Assembly: GCA_041402045.1 (NCBI GenBank)
Contig: JAWKSZ010000039.1
Location: forward strand, 9,047 to 73,046
Origin: JAGQRJ01 sp041402045
GTDB taxonomy: Bacteria; Planctomycetota; J058
Length of the DNA stretch: 64,000 nucleotides
Direction: 5' to 3'
The position numbers and the translations under genes were made by a program. Under the pieces are notes generated by a model, which saw only the letters and a list, made by a program, of their open reading frames with translations, did not search any database and was not told where the DNA came from. The stretch's first letter is position 1; each line of letters begins with the position of its first letter. Below, one piece after another: positions 17,514 to 26,386 of the stretch.

Positions 17514-18946
17514 GTGCGCGTCGCCCTCCGCCTCACCGTGCTCCTCGCCCTCGCCGCGTGCCTGGTGCTCACGGGATACGGCCTCATGACGGTGCGCAGC
17601 GAAGCGCTCATGTTCGAGCGGAGCATGGTCGAGGACGCCCGGCTCAACGCGCACACCCTGCGCACCGCGTTGCAGGAGCTCGCCCGCCTGCGCGGACCTC
17701 AGGCGGTGGCGGGGGTGGTCGAGTCCGCGGGCGGGGAGAAGCTGCAGTTCCGCTACCTGCCCGGCGTCGACGGGCACTACCCCGGCCTCGACTTCCACGA
17801 GGCCGAGCTGCGCACGCTCCGCGACGGCCACGAGGTCGTGCGGCTCGAGCGCAGCCGCGACCCGGGGCTGCTCCTGCTCTACCTGCCGCTGCGCCTCGAC
17901 GGCGGCTCCGACGCCCTGCTCGAGGTTCGGGAGTCCCTCGAGCGCGAGGAGGCCTTCCTCGCGGGGAACCTGCGCCGGATCGCGGGCATGACCCTGGGTC
18001 TGATCGTGATCCTGGGAGCGCTGGCGCTGTTGATCGGCGTGCGGGTGGTGGGGCACCCCCTCGAGCTCCTGCAGGCCAAGGCCAAGCGCGTGGGCCGCGG
18101 GGAGCTCGACAGCCCGCCGGTGGTCCTGCGCCAGCACGACGAGATCGGGCGCCTGGCCACGGCCATGAACGACATGTGCACGCAGCTCGCGGCGGAGCTC
18201 GCGCAGCGCCAGAGCGCGGAGCAGCAGCTGCGCCACGCCGAACGCCTGGCGACGGTGGGCAAGCTGGCCTCGGGGCTGGCCCACGAGCTGGGGACCCCGC
18301 TGAACGTGGTCGTCGGCCGCGCGCTGGAGGTGGAGGAGGACCCGGAGTGCCCGACCTCGAGCCGTGAGGCCGCGCGGATCGTGGTCGCCCAGGCCGAGCG
18401 CATGTCGACGATCATTCGCCAGTTGCTGGACTACGCGCGTCGCGGGGCGCCCAGCGACACCCGGGTCGAGCTGGGGGAGGCGCTGCAGGAGGTCGTGTTC
18501 CTCCTGCGCACCCTGGCGCGACAGCAAGGGGTCGAGGTCGCCCTCGAGCTGCCCGAGGCCCCGCGCTGGCTCGTGCGCGGCGACCCCGCCCAACTGCAGC
18601 AGGCGTTCACGAACCTGATCATGAACGGGATCCAGGCCATGAGCGCCGGCGGGCGCCTGGAGCTGGGCCTGGACACCGTGGCCGCGACCTCGCCCCAGGG
18701 GCAGGAGCGGCGCTGCCACGTGGTGCGGATCTGCGACCAGGGTGAGGGCATGTCCCCCGAGACCCGCGCGCAGATCTTCGAGCCGTTCTTCACGACCAAG
18801 GACGCTGGGGTGGGCACCGGGCTCGGGCTCGCGGTGACCCACGGGATCGTGAGCGACCACGGCGGCTGGATCGAGGTGGAGAGCACCCCGGGGAAGGGGA
18901 GCTGCTTCTCGATCTACCTGCAGGCCGAGCCCGCGGAGGAGGGACC

Positions 18947-18953
<7 letters not shown>
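17514..18953 (+). CDS. Sensor histidine kinase (NtrB/ZraS type) with HAMP domain
   Basis: 479 residues from a GTG preceded by GAAAGGA. One membrane helix at residues 1-22, an extracytoplasmic region to about 155, a second helix near 158-178 (GMTLGLIVILGALALLIGV), then HAMP, a dimerisation helix with the phospho-accepting H257 in GLAHELGTPLN, and an HATPase with N-box NLIMNGIQAM, CDQGEGMS, FEPFFTTK and GTGLGLAV. It should autophosphorylate and pass phosphate to the regulator encoded next, whose GTG overlaps its last codons by seven bases. The sensed signal is unknown. Confidence 0.95.
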
Positions 18954-20332
<1,379 letters not shown>

Positions 20333-20336
20333 TTTC

Positions 20337-20359
20337 AGGGGGTCTGTCCCAGACCCCCT
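20337..20359. terminator. Perfect 10-bp hairpin after the response regulator
   Basis: AGGGGGTCTG and CAGACCCCCT form a perfect stem with a TCC loop, four bases after the stop. There is no T run, so it may act as a bidirectional or Rho-assisted terminator for the convergent genes on either side of the repeat region. Confidence 0.55.
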
Positions 20360-20389
20360 CGGGCTCGAGAACCCGAAGCCCCTCGTTTC

Positions 20390-20410
20390 AGGGGTCTGTC
20401 CCAGACCCCT
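20390..20410. terminator. Second, near-identical 9-bp hairpin
   Basis: AGGGGTCTG, loop TCC and CAGACCCCT repeat the hairpin found 53 bases upstream, including the preceding GTTTC. The two copies look like a duplication of one element. A shorter relative lies at 59347-59361. Confidence 0.5.
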
Positions 20411-21836
20411 CCCGGGCTCGGGCGCGCAGCCTCGCCCAAGGAGCTCGCCGCCGGCTTCGCCGGCGGCTGCGCCTCGCGGCTTCGCCTCGCCGGGCGGGCA
20501 GCGTGACGCGCGCCTCGCGACTCGCCGCCGGCCGCCGAGCGGCTGCGCGTCCTCGCGGCTCGCCGCGGCTTCGCCGCCGGCTGCGCGCTTCGCCGCTCGC
20601 CCGGGCGGGCGCGTGACGCGCGCCTCGCGACTCGCCGCCGGCTTCGCCAGGGCGGCTGCGCCTCGGCTCGCGGCTTCGCCGCCGGCTGCGCAGCGCGGCT
20701 TCGCCGCTCGCCGGGCAGACGCGTGACGCGCGCCTCGGCTCGCCGCCGGCTTCGCCGCCGGCTGCGCGCCTCGCGGCTTCGCCGCTCGCCGGGCAGACCG
20801 CGTGACGCGCGCCTCGCGACTCGCCGCCGGCTTCGCCGAGCGGCTGCGCGCCTCGCGGCTCGCCGCCGGCTTCGCCGCCGGCTGCGCCTCGCGGCTCGCC
20901 GCCGGCTTCGCCGGCGGCTGCGCCTCTTGGCTTCGCCCAGCTCACCGGGCGAACGTGACCGCGCGCGCGCGCATGACTCGCCGCCGGCTTCGCCGGGCGG
21001 CTGCGCCTCGCGGCTCGCCGGCTTCGCCGCCGGCTGCGCGCGGCTTCGCCGCTCGCCGGGCAGGCCGCGTGACGCGCGCCTCGCGACTCGCCGCCGGCTT
21101 CGCCGGGCGGCTGCGCGCCTCGCCGCCGCCGGCTTCGCCGCCGGCTGCGCGCTCGCGGCTTCGCCGCTCGCCGGGCGGGCCGCGTGACGCGCGCCTCGGC
21201 TTGCCGCCGGCTTCGTCGCCGGCTGCGCGCTCGCGGCTTCGCCGCTCGCCGAGGCGGGCCGCGTGACTCGCGCTCGGGCTCGCCGCCGGCTTCGCCGCCG
21301 GCGCTCGCGGCTTCTGCGCCGCTCGCCAGGCAGGCCGCGTGGCGCGCGCCGCCGGCTGCCGCCGGCTTCGCCGCCGGCTGCGCGCTCGCCGGCAGCTGCG
21401 CGCTCGCGGCTTCGCCGGCGGCTGCGCGCTCGCGGCTTCGCCGCTCGCCGGGCAGGCCGCGTGACGCGCGCCTCGGCTCGCCGCCGGCGCCGTCGCCGGC
21501 TGCGCGCTCTTCGCCGCTCGCCGAGCAGGCCGCGTGACGCGCGCCTCGGCTCGCCGCCGGCTTCGTCGCCGGCTGCGCGCTCGCGGTTTCGCCGCTCGCC
21601 GAGCGGGCCGCGCGTGACGCGCGCTTCGGCTCGCCGCGGGCTTCGCCGAGCGGCTGCGCGCTCACCTGCGCCGCTCGCCGAGCAGGCCGCGTGACGCGCG
21701 CCTCGGCTGCCGGCTTCGCCGCCGGCTGCACGCTCGCGGCTTCGCCGCTCGCCGGGCCGCGTGACGCGCGCCTCGGCTCGCCGCGGGCTTCGCCGGCGGC
21801 TGCGCGCTGGCTTCGCCGTTCGCCGGGCGGGCCGCT
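20411..21836. repeat. 1.4-kb GC-rich degenerate tandem repeat array
   Basis: About 14 degenerate units, mostly 70-145 bases apart, are marked by GCGTGACGCGCGCCTCG followed by CTCGCCGCCGGCTTCGCC and then GCTCGCGGCTTCGCCGCTC. Markers start near 20502, 20611, 20721, 20801, 21068, 21182, 21460, 21531, 21691 and 21759, with weaker copies between. Within units GCCGGCTTCGCCGGC-type palindromes recur, so single strands would fold into many short hairpins. Several frames stay open across it only because stop codons are rare in such DNA. I see no gene. It lies between two convergent genes. Confidence 0.85.
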
Positions 21837-21927
21837 TTGAATGGGGTGGGGCAGGGTCACGCCCGTGCTCTTCGCCACCGGGAGGGCTCGATGCGGGTCG
21901 GGCGATCCTGCGCGTGTGCCCACAGGG

Positions 21928-21984
21928 GTAGGGGCGGGGTTTATCCCCGCCCGCGGGTGTCGAGCCGCTTCCGCGGGAGAAGGG
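21928..21984. repeat. Dispersed GTAGGGGCGGGG hairpin element, copy 1
   Basis: GTAGGGGCGGGG, five loop bases, then CCCCGCCCGCGG and a tail containing CCGCTTCCGCGGG. A second copy in the same orientation with the same tail pattern lies at 63815-63871. GGGCGGGG/CCCCGCCC forms a strong hairpin. Confidence 0.6.
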
Positions 21985-22136
21985 CAGTGTGCGGTGCCCG
22001 GGGAGGCGGAGCCAGCGCTGGCTCGATTCGGCCGGGGACAGCGCGCCGCCGGGCGCAGGGGGTGGGCGGCCGTCTCCGCAGAGGGTGGGGCACCTCCGCA
22101 GCGAACACCCGCCGCTGCGCCCTCAGGTCGGCGCAC

Positions 22137-22319
22137 CGCCCGAGGCGGCCGCGAACGCGGGCGATCCAGTCGTCGAACAAGGTGTAGGCCACCGGGGAGT
22201 GCGAGCAGTGCGCCAGTCGCGCAGGAAGAGCAGGATCGTGAGCGCAACCAGGATCGCGCCGAGCACGAGGTGCTTGCGGCCCTCGCCTGTCGACGAGGCC
22301 CTGCTCGTCGCCTTGGACC
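22137..22319 (-). pseudogene. Degraded fragment of an RND-family efflux pump
   Basis: On the minus strand one frame reads HLVLGAILVALTILLFLRDW, matching the membrane helix that follows the first periplasmic domain of RND/HAE1 pumps. A shifted frame just after it reads SPVAYTLFDDWIARVRGR, like the end of the last membrane helix. In an intact pump these pieces are several hundred residues apart, so an internal deletion and frameshifts are implied. The order of the pieces is correct. The match is by motif memory. Confidence 0.5.
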
Positions 22320-22403
22320 CGCTCCCCCGACTGCGTCAACCGCGACGAACGGTCGGCGGTGACCCGTCATGCTGGGCGGGATCCGCTGGGCCATGGGCGA
22401 GGC

Positions 22404-23390
22404 CTAGCGCGCGCTCCCGCGGGGCAGGCCGCTGCTCGTGCGGACCTCGCCGTCGAGGCCCACGACCAGCGCCTCGATCCGCGGGAGGCGCTCGATCAGC
22501 TCCAGCCCGCGCTCCGGCCCGAGCACGCACAGCGCGGTGGCCAGGGCGTCGGCCAGCGCCGCCTCCGGCGCGACGACCGTCGCGCTCATGCAGCCGGTGG
22601 AGGGATACCCCGTGCGCGGGTCGAGAATGTGGTGGTAGCGCTTGCCCTCGTATTCGACGAAGCGCTCGTAGTCCCCGGAGGTGACCACGCAGGCGTTCGA
22701 GACCGGGATCACCGCCAGCACGCGCTCGCGATCCCGCGGGTGCTTGATCGCGATCTCCCAGGGCTTGCCTCGTTTGCGCCCCAACGCCTTGAGGTCCCCG
22801 CCGGCGTTCACCAGCCCGTGGCGGATCCCGCGCTTCAGGAGCACCGCCATGGCGCGGTCCACCCCGTAGCCCTTGGCCATGCCGCCCAGCCCGATCCGGG
22901 TCCCGGCGGGGAGGCTCACGGTGCCGTGCTCGAGGTCGACCTGGACCTTCTGCCAGCCCACGTGCTCGAGGGCCGCGGCGACCGCCTCGGGGCTCGGGAT
23001 CGTGGGTGGGTCCGCCTTGAAGTCCCAGAGCTTGCCCACGCTGGCGAAGGTTATGTCGAAGGCGCCGTCGGTGAGCTCGGAGACCTTGAGCGCGCGGGCG
23101 ATCAGCTCGCACTGCTCGCGGCTGACCGCGAACGGCCCCTGCCCGGCGGCGGCGTTGAGCCGGGTCAGCTCCGAGTCGCGCCAGCTCGTGAACACGTCCT
23201 CGACCCGGCGCAGCTCGGCCTCGGCCAGGTCCAGGGTCTCCTCGAGCGAGGCGCGGTCCTCGCCCAGCACCGTGAGCTGGAGGTCGGTGCCCATGACCCC
23301 CAGCCGGCGCTCGACCAGCTCCAGCTCCGGCTCCTGCGCCAGGGCCGGGAGCGCGCTCGAGAGCGCGAGGGCCAGGAGCGGGGCCTTCAC
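22404..23390 (-). CDS. apbE: FAD:protein FMN transferase (ApbE family)
   Basis: 328 residues from a GTG overlapping the stop of the thioredoxin gene (GTGA). A signal peptide (residues 1-18, ending PALAQ) places it outside the cytoplasm. ApbE hallmarks are present: GVMGTDLQL near the start, GMAKGYGVDRA, LVNAGGDLKALG and HHILDPRTGYP. These enzymes transfer FMN from FAD to Ser or Thr of target proteins in the envelope and need a divalent metal. No classical FMN-binding-domain target is encoded nearby, so the adjacent DUF3570 barrel or DUF4266 lipoprotein may be the substrate. It is the last gene of a four-gene run. Confidence 0.95.
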   Translation of the reverse strand: MKAPLLALALSSALPALAQEPELELVERRLGVMGTDLQLTVLGEDRASLEETLDLAEAELRRVEDVFTSWRDSELTRLNAAAGQGPFAVSREQCELIARALKVSELTDGAFDITFASVGKLWDFKADPPTIPSPEAVAAALEHVGWQKVQVDLEHGTVSLPAGTRIGLGGMAKGYGVDRAMAVLLKRGIRHGLVNAGGDLKALGRKRGKPWEIAIKHPRDRERVLAVIPVSNACVVTSGDYERFVEYEGKRYHHILDPRTGYPSTGCMSATVVAPEAALADALATALCVLGPERGLELIERLPRIEALVVGLDGEVRTSSGLPRGSAR

Positions 23391-23947
23391 TCCGTCGGCA
23401 GCGGGCACACGCCGCCTTCGCAGCCGCCGGCCGTGTCCGGATCGAAGGTCACGCCCTCGAGCCGAGACCAATCTTGGGGCGGACGGTGGCCGTTGAACAG
23501 GACCTCCGAGCCCTTGCCCAGGACCACGATCGTGGGCGTGCCCTTGACCCCCAGCTTCTGGGTCAGGCTCAGGTCGCGGTCGCGGACCTGGGGGAAGGTC
23601 GCGTAGCCCCAGGTGTCGGCCACCGCCAGGACCTCCGACTCCTTGACGGTCTCGTCCTTGCCGGGGACGACGCCGAAGAAGCGGATCTTGCCGGTGTGCT
23701 CCTTGGCTGCCTGGGCGACCAGGGGGGCCTCCTTCTCGCAGCTCTCGCACCAGGTCTGCCAGAACACGAGGGCCACCGTCTCCCCCCGGGCCAGGGCCTG
23801 GTCGACGTCGTAGCTCACGCCGTTGAGGGCGTGCAGCGTTCCGACCTGCACGGGGTCGGCGGCCTTGGCCGGCGCCGGCTCGGGGCTGGCGCAGCCGAGG
23901 CTCAGGGCCAGGGCGATCAGCGCGAGGGAGGGGGCGGAGGAACGCAT
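23387..23947 (-). CDS. Thioredoxin-like lipoprotein (TlpA/DsbE type)
   Basis: 186 residues. The signal peptide ends in the lipobox LSLGC (Cys 19). The thioredoxin fold carries the redox pair WCESC (C67, C70) and the cis-Pro loop as GTPTIVVLG. A Cys pair near the C-terminus (GGCEGGVCPL) is an extra feature. It is a membrane-anchored thiol oxidoreductase or reductase of the envelope. It overlaps the ApbE start and follows the DUF3570 gene by about 37 bases. Confidence 0.92.
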   Translation of the reverse strand: MRSSAPSLALIALALSLGCASPEPAPAKAADPVQVGTLHALNGVSYDVDQALARGETVALVFWQTWCESCEKEAPLVAQAAKEHTGKIRFFGVVPGKDETVKESEVLAVADTWGYATFPQVRDRDLSLTQKLGVKGTPTIVVLGKGSEVLFNGHRPPQDWSRLEGVTFDPDTAGGCEGGVCPLPTE

Positions 23948-23984
23948 GCAGAGCTCCAGTCGTTTCGGGGCGCAGAGGCCCAGG

Positions 23985-25265
23985 CTAAAACCCGACGCGC
24001 AGGCCGGCCGAGAGCAGGATCTGGTCGATTCCGTCCTCCCGGAGTACGTAGTCCCCGGCGAGGTCGAACCGCACCGAATCCGTGGCGTGGATCGTGAACT
24101 TCAAGCCTAGCGTGTGGGACGTGAAATCACCCAGGTCGCTGTCCTGAGTGCGCTCGGTCCCCGGGTCCAGGACGTCGGTGGGGCGGGCCGAGGGGGAGAC
24201 GAAGAAGCGCTCGGAGTAGTCGTCGGCCGCGGTCTGCAGGTAGAAGCGATAGCGGAAGCGCACGCGGAACACGTCGTCCACGATCCATTGATACACGCGG
24301 ACCTCTGGCGCGACGCTGAAGATCCCCCAGCTGTCCTGGTAGAAGCGCCCGCGGAAGGAGAGCGCGGTGCCGCTGCTGAAGTACTTGCGCAGCTCGCCGT
24401 AGAGCGCGACGCGGATCCGGGTGTCGGGGAGCTCTTCGGCCACGATCCCGACCCCAGGGGGGAGGTTCGCGAGGTTCACGAAGGCGTCGGGGTCGCGGTC
24501 GCCGACGAGGGGCTGGTTCGGGTCCTCGAGCACGACCCCGTTGAACGCGGTCTCCAGGAACCCGCTCTGGTGGGTCAGGCTCAGCCCCGCCGAGAGGTGC
24601 AGCGTCGGCGAGAGGATCTGGTAGAGGTCCACGTTGGCGGTCAGCGAGATCCGGGTGTCGTCGCCCTCCTGGGTCCCGTTGAAGCGGATCACCTTGACCG
24701 TGTCGAAGAACCCGTTGAACCCGAGCTTGAGCGTGGTGTTGTCGTCGTTCCAGTCGAGGGTCGTGTCGCCGCCGAAGCCGACGCTGGTGTAGTCGTACTC
24801 CAGGCTCCCGCCGCCGTGGAGCCCGAGCTGGACGTCCTCGTTGACCTTGTAGCGCATGTTCAGGTTCACGCCGTAGTAGTAGTCGCCCGAGGCGCCGGAC
24901 TGCTCCGGGTAGTTGCTCAGGCGCTCGATCGAGGCGCTGGACACGTAGTCGTAGCTGAGCTGCGCGCCCACGGCCAGGCGGTCGGTGACGTTGTAGTCGA
25001 TCACGACGACCGGCTCGATCACCGTGAGCTCCTCGTCGAGGAACGGGTTGCCGTCGCCGGTGCCGTCGTCGTTCTGGTAGAGCCCGATCTGGACCTCGAC
25101 CGAGCCCGTGCCCGCGACCCCCGTGCCTGGGGGGTCCTCGGACGGCGTCTCTTCGCCGCCGCTCGAGGGGACCTCGGCGCGTTGGGGCGTGGCGTCCTGG
25201 GCCAGGGCCGGGGCGGCGAGCGCGCACAGCGCCGCCAGGCCGGCGAGGGCGTCCCTCAGTAACAC
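23985..25265 (-). CDS. DUF3570 outer-membrane beta-barrel protein
   Basis: 426 residues from a GTG at 25265 that gives a clean signal peptide (MLLRDALAGLAALCALAAP, then ALAQ). The mature protein is rich in alternating amphipathic strands with aromatic ends (LSYDYVSSAS, VNLNMRYKV, VRVYQWIVDDVFRVRFRYRF) and finishes as a barrel does with a terminal Phe (LRVGF). This and its neighbours fit DUF3570. DYVSSAS (106-112) resembles the FMN-attachment pattern D-x-x-S/T-G-A-T/S, and SGAS occurs at 123-126. The start overlaps the end of the DUF4266 gene by ten bases. Its function is unknown. Confidence 0.88.
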   Translation of the reverse strand: MLLRDALAGLAALCALAAPALAQDATPQRAEVPSSGGEETPSEDPPGTGVAGTGSVEVQIGLYQNDDGTGDGNPFLDEELTVIEPVVVIDYNVTDRLAVGAQLSYDYVSSASIERLSNYPEQSGASGDYYYGVNLNMRYKVNEDVQLGLHGGGSLEYDYTSVGFGGDTTLDWNDDNTTLKLGFNGFFDTVKVIRFNGTQEGDDTRISLTANVDLYQILSPTLHLSAGLSLTHQSGFLETAFNGVVLEDPNQPLVGDRDPDAFVNLANLPPGVGIVAEELPDTRIRVALYGELRKYFSSGTALSFRGRFYQDSWGIFSVAPEVRVYQWIVDDVFRVRFRYRFYLQTAADDYSERFFVSPSARPTDVLDPGTERTQDSDLGDFTSHTLGLKFTIHATDSVRFDLAGDYVLREDGIDQILLSAGLRVGF

Positions 25266-25465
25266 CCGCAGCCTCCGCCAGCGCTGGAGCCGATCCCGCC
25301 GGCGCTGCCTTCGCGGCTGTAGGTGCACTTCTGCTGGAAGTGGGTCTCCGCCGCGCCGTCGTCGAGCTGCATGACCGGGTCGGCCAGGTGCCGCTTCTCG
25401 GTGAAGTCCACGGTCTTGCAGCCCGCGAGGGCCAGCAACAGACAGGCGTAGGTCAGGCGGCGCAT
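25256..25465 (-). CDS. DUF4266 small Cys-tailed lipoprotein
   Basis: 69 residues. The signal ends in LALAGC (Cys 16). The short mature part keeps the DUF4266 pattern: KRHLADPVM, then FQQKCTYSREG, and a Gly-rich tail ending GGGCGCY (63-69). Homologues usually sit, as here, directly before a DUF3570 gene. The conserved Cys at the tail could bind a metal or cofactor, or be modified. GGGAG precedes the ATG. It is the first gene of the run ending in apbE. Confidence 0.88.
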   Translation of the reverse strand: MRRLTYACLLLALAGCKTVDFTEKRHLADPVMQLDDGAAETHFQQKCTYSREGSAGGIGSSAGGGCGCY

Positions 25466-25511
25466 GCCACGCTCCCAGCGAGCCGGGCGCTCGCGCGAGG
25501 TCGAAGGAGGA

Positions 25512-25583
25512 TCACGGCAGGCTCGAGGCGACCCGCGCGCGCAGCAGGCAGCCTTCGGTCAGACGGGGGTCGGAGGAGCACAT
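25512..25583 (-). CDS. Possible 23-residue leader peptide before the DUF4266 gene
   Basis: An ATG at 25583 directly after GGAGGG opens a 23-codon frame, MCSSDPRLTEGCLLRARVAS plus SLP, ending 46 bases before the DUF4266 start. The ribosome site is strong, but the frame is short and no family is known. It could be a leader peptide or chance. Confidence 0.3.
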   Translation of the reverse strand: MCSSDPRLTEGCLLRARVASSLP

Positions 25584-25680
25584 GGAGCCCTCCCTCCGCA
25601 ACCCCTGCTCCCGCGGATAAGTCCAAGCCGCGCGTCGGCGGGAGCCCGACCCCAGGCAAGATCTGCCAAGTCGATTGGAG

Positions 25681-25686
25681 AACTTA
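25681..25686 (-). promoter_or_regulatory. -10-like element TAAGTT toward the DUF4266 cluster
   Basis: On the minus strand GTAAGTTCTC fits the TAnnnT plus C form. It is about 98 bases before the small leader frame. It is divergent from the element at 25728, leaving about 40 bases between the two. Confidence 0.3.
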
Positions 25687-25727
25687 CATTGGCCGGGGCG
25701 CGGCTCCGCGGGCCCCGCTCGAGGCGT

Positions 25728-25733
25728 TACGAT
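25728..25733 (+). promoter_or_regulatory. -10-like element TACGAT, leaderless arrangement
   Basis: GTTACGATC ends six bases before the ATG at 25740, so transcription would start at the start codon. The identical GTTACGATC appears at 60861-60868, where a normal leader follows. Confidence 0.4.
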
Positions 25734-25739
25734 CGACGC

Positions 25740-26384
25740 ATGCTCGCCCGCCGCCTGGGACCGTGGATCCTGCTCGCTTGCTGCCCGGCGGTCGCCCTGG
25801 GCTACGGCTACGGCAGCGAAGACGACCCGCTCCTCCTGACCTTCCGCAAGGCCGCGACCGCGGCGCAGGGCGGAGACCTCGGACCGGCGCGCGCGCTCCT
25901 TCCCGAGGTGCAGTGGCAGGTCGAGGAGCTGCGGGCGAAGGACGACCTGGGCCTCGACGTGGAGCCCATGCTGCGCCAGGCCCACGGCCCCAACGCCACC
26001 CCCGCCGGCGCGCTCCAGGCTTGGGCCAACCTGCTCTACCTGGGCATGCTGCAGAAGTTCCACTGGAACCTGCAGGAGAAGCTCGCCGACTACCACAAGG
26101 CGCGCGCGCGCCTGGAGAGCGCCGCCGCCTACTACGAGGCGGCCCTGGCCGGGAACGTGCGCCAGGACGACGCGCGGCGCAAGGCCGCGGACCCCGCCGC
26201 CCCTTCACGCCACGCGGACATCACCGCGCAGTTCACCGCCGCGCGCACGGCGCTGGGCTCGCCTGGGCTGTTCGGCGCGGGCCAGCGTCCGCCCGACGTC
26301 CCCGCGTTCGAGGCCGCGGTGCGCCGGATCGTGGGGCACTTGAACGCGGTGTTCCCGACCTTCGTGCGCCCCCGCGCGCGCTGA
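25740..26384 (+). CDS. Secreted hypothetical protein
   Basis: 214 residues from an ATG at 25740. A signal peptide (MLARRLGPWILLACCPAVAL) with likely cleavage near residue 20 precedes a helical mature part (ARALLPEVQWQVEELRAKDD, ALQAWANLLYLGMLQKFHW, KARARLESAAAYYEAALAG). The twin Cys in the signal is not in a lipobox. I recognise no family. It ends two bases before the next gene, suggesting a pair. Confidence 0.75.
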   Translation: MLARRLGPWILLACCPAVALGYGYGSEDDPLLLTFRKAATAAQGGDLGPARALLPEVQWQVEELRAKDDLGLDVEPMLRQAHGPNATPAGALQAWANLLYLGMLQKFHWNLQEKLADYHKARARLESAAAYYEAALAGNVRQDDARRKAADPAAPSRHADITAQFTAARTALGSPGLFGAGQRPPDVPAFEAAVRRIVGHLNAVFPTFVRPRAR

Positions 26385-26386
26385 GC

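Larger units (their letters stand above)
21837..22403. other. Intergenic region with a dispersed repeat and gene debris
   Basis: 567 bases between the array and the apbE stop. No intact gene is seen. It contains the dispersed element at 21928-21984 and the degraded RND-pump fragment at 22137-22319. Confidence 0.6.

Noticed and set aside
20411..21836. CRISPR array
   Set aside because: Units are degenerate, not direct repeats of fixed length separated by unique spacers, and no cas gene is present.
20388..22394. Open frames of up to about 670 codons across the tandem array on both strands
   Set aside because: They encode only Arg/Ala/Gly/Ser repeats and change frame with the degenerate units; several frames are open at once, which fits stop-poor DNA rather than a gene.
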